Source of the DNA: Ignavibacteriales bacterium
Lineage (GTDB): Bacteria; Bacteroidota; Ignavibacteria; UBA10030
DNA length: 34,918 bases
Direction: 5' to 3'
NCBI GenBank assembly: GCA_026390585.1
Contig: JAPLFP010000055.1
Span: 1 to 34,918 of the forward strand
The stretch's first letter is position 1. Every line of letters starts with the position of its first letter. Below, in pieces: positions 32,664 through 34,918 of the stretch. Both the position numbers and the translations under genes were made by a program. Under the pieces are notes generated by a model. The model was given only the letters and a program-made list of their open reading frames with translations, searched no databases and was not told the DNA's origin.

Positions 32664-33629
32664 ATGGCACGGAGCGCACTCATTGCTGTCGGGGGTAACT
32701 CGCTGGTTCACGTCGGACAGCGCGGAACGATCGACGAACAACTCGCGAATGCCCAGACGACTGCACGCAAGATCACACAACTTGTTGCAGACGGTTGGCG
32801 CATTGTCATTACCCATGGGAACGGGCCCCAGGTCGGCGCAGCACTTCTCCGTTCAGAACGCGCAGCCGGAGAAGCGTATACACACCCGCTGGACGTGTGT
32901 GTCGCGACAACGCAGAGCGAAATCGGGTACATGCTCGAGCGAGGTCTCGAGTGCGAGCTACGACGCGCAGGTTTCTACATGCCCGTCCTTACAATCCTCA
33001 CACAGGTTCGGGTGAGCCCGACAGATCCTGCTCTGAACAATCCAACAAAGCCAATTGGCCCCTTCTACACCAAGAAGGTCGCCGAGGAAAAAATGCGGTC
33101 CCTCGGTTGGACGATGGTGGAAGATGTCGCCCGCGGCTATCGGAGGGTTGTCCCTTCCCCGGAACCGATCGAAATCCTTGAGCTTGAAGTGATCCGTCAG
33201 GTGCTGGAACTGGGAATCATCGTGATTGCCCTTGGTGGCGGCGGAATTCCAGTCATCGTGGGGGACGATCACTCTATTAAAGGTGTAGAAGCAGTGATTG
33301 ACAAAGACCGGGCATCGTCCCTCCTGGCGTCAGGTCTCGGACTGGACTGCTTCGTCATCAGCACTGACATCGATCAGGTGTATCTGAACTACAAACAACC
33401 CAATCAACACGGCGTCAAACGGGCTACCGCTGACATGATGGAATATTATCTCAAGAGTGGCCAGTTCCCCGCCGGAAGCATGGGTCCGAAAATCGAGGCG
33501 GCGACCCGGTTCATTCGCAGCGGAGGCAAGGATGTCTTTATTACATCGACCGATCAGTTGATCGAGGCGATCCACGGTAAGGCTGGCACGCATATCACTG
33601 CACGACACGAACACGAGCAGGAACTATGA
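32664..33629 (+). CDS. arcC: Carbamate kinase
   Basis: A 321-residue kinase of the amino-acid kinase fold that converts carbamoyl phosphate plus ADP to ATP, ammonia and CO2 (reversible). Visible motifs: GGNSLV near the start, THGNGPQVG, VIALGGGGIPVI, VIDKDRASSLLA and TDIDQVYLNY, in the usual order and length. It overlaps the next gene by 4 bases (ATGA). It sits between two carbamoyltransferases, both of which use the same high-energy intermediate. Confidence 0.94.
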   Translation: MARSALIAVGGNSLVHVGQRGTIDEQLANAQTTARKITQLVADGWRIVITHGNGPQVGAALLRSERAAGEAYTHPLDVCVATTQSEIGYMLERGLECELRRAGFYMPVLTILTQVRVSPTDPALNNPTKPIGPFYTKKVAEEKMRSLGWTMVEDVARGYRRVVPSPEPIEILELEVIRQVLELGIIVIALGGGGIPVIVGDDHSIKGVEAVIDKDRASSLLASGLGLDCFVISTDIDQVYLNYKQPNQHGVKRATADMMEYYLKSGQFPAGSMGPKIEAATRFIRSGGKDVFITSTDQLIEAIHGKAGTHITARHEHEQEL

Positions 33630-34543
33630 ACCTACAGCATGTAATCCAATCGCAACAGTTCTCCGTTCCGAATCTAATGGAGCTGTTTGGACGTACGCGG
33701 CAGATGGAAACAATTGTCCAACGCGGCGGCACCCGCGACTACGACGACAAGATCATGGCATCGTTGTTCTACAGGCCATCGACAAGAACTCGCTTTTCGT
33801 TTGAGTCGGCCATGTACCGCCTAGGCGGCAAAGTGCTCTCCACCGAGTCGGCGAAGTCTTTCTCCTCGGCAATCGAAGGTGAACAGCTTGAGGATACGAT
33901 CCGCATCATTTCAAACTACTGCGATGTGATCGTTCTCCGCCACAATGAAGAAGGGGGCGCACAGCGTGCAGCAGCGGTCTCTCCTGTTCCCATTATCAAC
34001 GCAGGTGACGGGGGGGGCGGGCAGCATCCGACGCAGGCACTTCTCGACCTCTACACAATTTACAACGAGTGCAAGACACTGGACGGGCTTTCTGTTGCTA
34101 TGATTGGAGCGCTCGACACGGGGCGCACGGTCCGGTCACTTGCCTATCTCCTGAGCAAATTTGAGAGGGTGAAACTGTACTTCCTCGCCCCTCCCGAGAT
34201 GCAGATCAAAGAGGACATTGTCAGCTACTTGCAGGAACACGATGTGTCCTTCCAGCTCGAGTCAGATCCGTCAGAGATTATTCCGAAGGTTGACGTTGTA
34301 TACCAAACGCGCATCGACCGCGAGCGGCTTCAGGGAAAAGATGTGGACCTTTCGCAGTACAACATTAATCCGGATATGCTCAAGCGGATGAAGTCCGATG
34401 CCATTATCATGCACCCGCTGCCGCGATCGGTGGAAATCGATCCGACGGTCGATCGTGACCCGCGCGCAGCGTACTTCCGGCAATCACAAAACGGCCTTTT
34501 CGTCAGGATGGCATTACTGACGATGCTGTTCGACAAAGAATGA
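33626..34543 (+). CDS. pyrB: Aspartate carbamoyltransferase-like protein
   Basis: A 305-residue transcarbamylase. The carbamoyl-phosphate loop STRTR (52-56), HPTQ (in QHPTQALLDLY), the TRIDRER segment and HPLPR match aspartate carbamoyltransferase catalytic chains. Two deviations stand out: the loop holding the essential lysine (K84 in E. coli, GKKGE) reads AIEGE, with Glu85 in place of that lysine, and the TRVQ motif reads TRID. The enzyme could have another acceptor or be weak. No pyrI is seen. It lies in an ornithine/carbamate operon rather than with pyrimidine genes. Confidence 0.82.
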   Translation: MNLQHVIQSQQFSVPNLMELFGRTRQMETIVQRGGTRDYDDKIMASLFYRPSTRTRFSFESAMYRLGGKVLSTESAKSFSSAIEGEQLEDTIRIISNYCDVIVLRHNEEGGAQRAAAVSPVPIINAGDGGGGQHPTQALLDLYTIYNECKTLDGLSVAMIGALDTGRTVRSLAYLLSKFERVKLYFLAPPEMQIKEDIVSYLQEHDVSFQLESDPSEIIPKVDVVYQTRIDRERLQGKDVDLSQYNINPDMLKRMKSDAIIMHPLPRSVEIDPTVDRDPRAAYFRQSQNGLFVRMALLTMLFDKE

Positions 34544-34573
34544 AACACGACTTCACCTTGGGGCGAGTTTTGC

Positions 34574-34918
34574 ATGACAACGCAACAGTATATTGAACTT
34601 GAGGAACGATACGGCGCCCGTAATTACCATCCTTTGAATATTGTCATTACCCGGGGTGAAGGAGTCTGGCTCACCGACGTCGAAGGAAAGATGTACCTGG
34701 ATTGCCTGGCATCGTATTCGGCAGTCAACCAGGGACATTGCCATCCGAAGATCCTGAAGGCATTCACGGAACAAGCACAGAAATTGACTCTCACCAGCAG
34801 GGCTTTCCGTAACGATCAGCTTCCCCTTCTCTATAAAGAGCTCCACGATCTCACCGGCTACGACATGGCGCTGCCGATGAATTCTGGAGGTGAGGCTGTC
34901 GAAACTGCGATCAAGGCA
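34574..34918 (+). CDS. rocD: Ornithine aminotransferase, N-terminal part
   Basis: The first 115 residues, cut by the window edge. This PLP enzyme moves the delta-amino group of ornithine to 2-oxoglutarate, giving glutamate semialdehyde. The start [16 protein letters not shown], the stretch [15 protein letters not shown] and [13 protein letters not shown] fit ornithine rather than acetylornithine aminotransferase. The PLP lysine lies beyond the window. Together with argF and arcC it points to use of citrulline/ornithine as a carbon, nitrogen and energy source. Confidence 0.9.
   Translation, partial: MTTQQYIELEERYGARNYHPLNIVITRGEGVWLTDVEGKMYLDCLASYSAVNQGHCHPKILKAFTEQAQKLTLTSRAFRNDQLPLLYKELHDLTGYDMALPMNSGGEAVETAIKA

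Overview
The window shows about 30 kb of accessory DNA lodged against a tRNA-Glu gene, followed by a stretch of bacterial core chromosome. The right end (31131-34918) carries minus-strand tRNA-Glu(TTC) and tRNA-His(GTG) genes. Next to them is a rightward operon of ornithine carbamoyltransferase, carbamate kinase, an aspartate-carbamoyltransferase-like enzyme and the start of ornithine aminotransferase. Gene style (lipoprotein with Ig-like, carboxypeptidase-regulatory and LamG domains; strong AAGGAG ribosome sites; mid GC) fits the Bacteroidota/Chlorobi/Ignavibacteria (FCB) group. That is inference, not proof; no rRNA or marker protein settles it.

Left flank (1-781): no convincing gene; heptamer tandem repeats, hairpins, one terminator, a tRNA-like 33-base segment and a pair of TGTTAGCA repeats. 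The same TGTTAGCA pair sits at 31084-31103, next to a tyrosine recombinase gene and the tRNA-Glu 3' end. This suggests that about 429-31203 is one integrated element, or a stack of elements using the same site.

Defence block (782-14355): a leftward 1255-residue endonuclease-like/nSTAND NTPase gene diverges from a rightward type I restriction-modification operon: hsdM, hsdS, a TIR-transmembrane gene, hsdR, a two-repeat PD-(D/E)xK nuclease-like gene, a DUF4062 gene and an AlbA_2/ATPase regulator. hsdS has an apparent out-of-frame deletion near its start. hsdR seems to lack the segment with the last helicase motifs. The restriction system is therefore probably damaged, while the accessory defence genes look intact.

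Middle (14356-24236): a gene-poor stretch with four spaced copies of a CCAGACAT double repeat and a purine-rich tract; then leftward genes for a methyltransferase, an unknown protein, a surface lipoprotein, and a small group (HTH/WYL-like regulator, AAA+ ATPase, cREC receiver-like protein) with a long nested hairpin downstream; then an unknown rightward gene.

Replication-like module (24285-28647): this is the most unusual part. Three copies of a 37-38 base hairpin, whose arms resemble inverted DnaA boxes, are followed by more hairpins and GATC sites. Beyond them lies a gene for a divergent family-A-like polymerase with a G-poor Ser/Asn-rich insert. The next gene encodes an RNase HI-fold protein with most catalytic residues replaced, followed by three small genes including a zinc ribbon. 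It looks like the replication region of an undescribed integrative plasmid or satellite element.

Recombination end (29028-31203): two 339-residue tyrosine recombinases of different sequence face each other tail to tail and share a TTAA as their stop codons, beside the tRNA-Glu attachment site.
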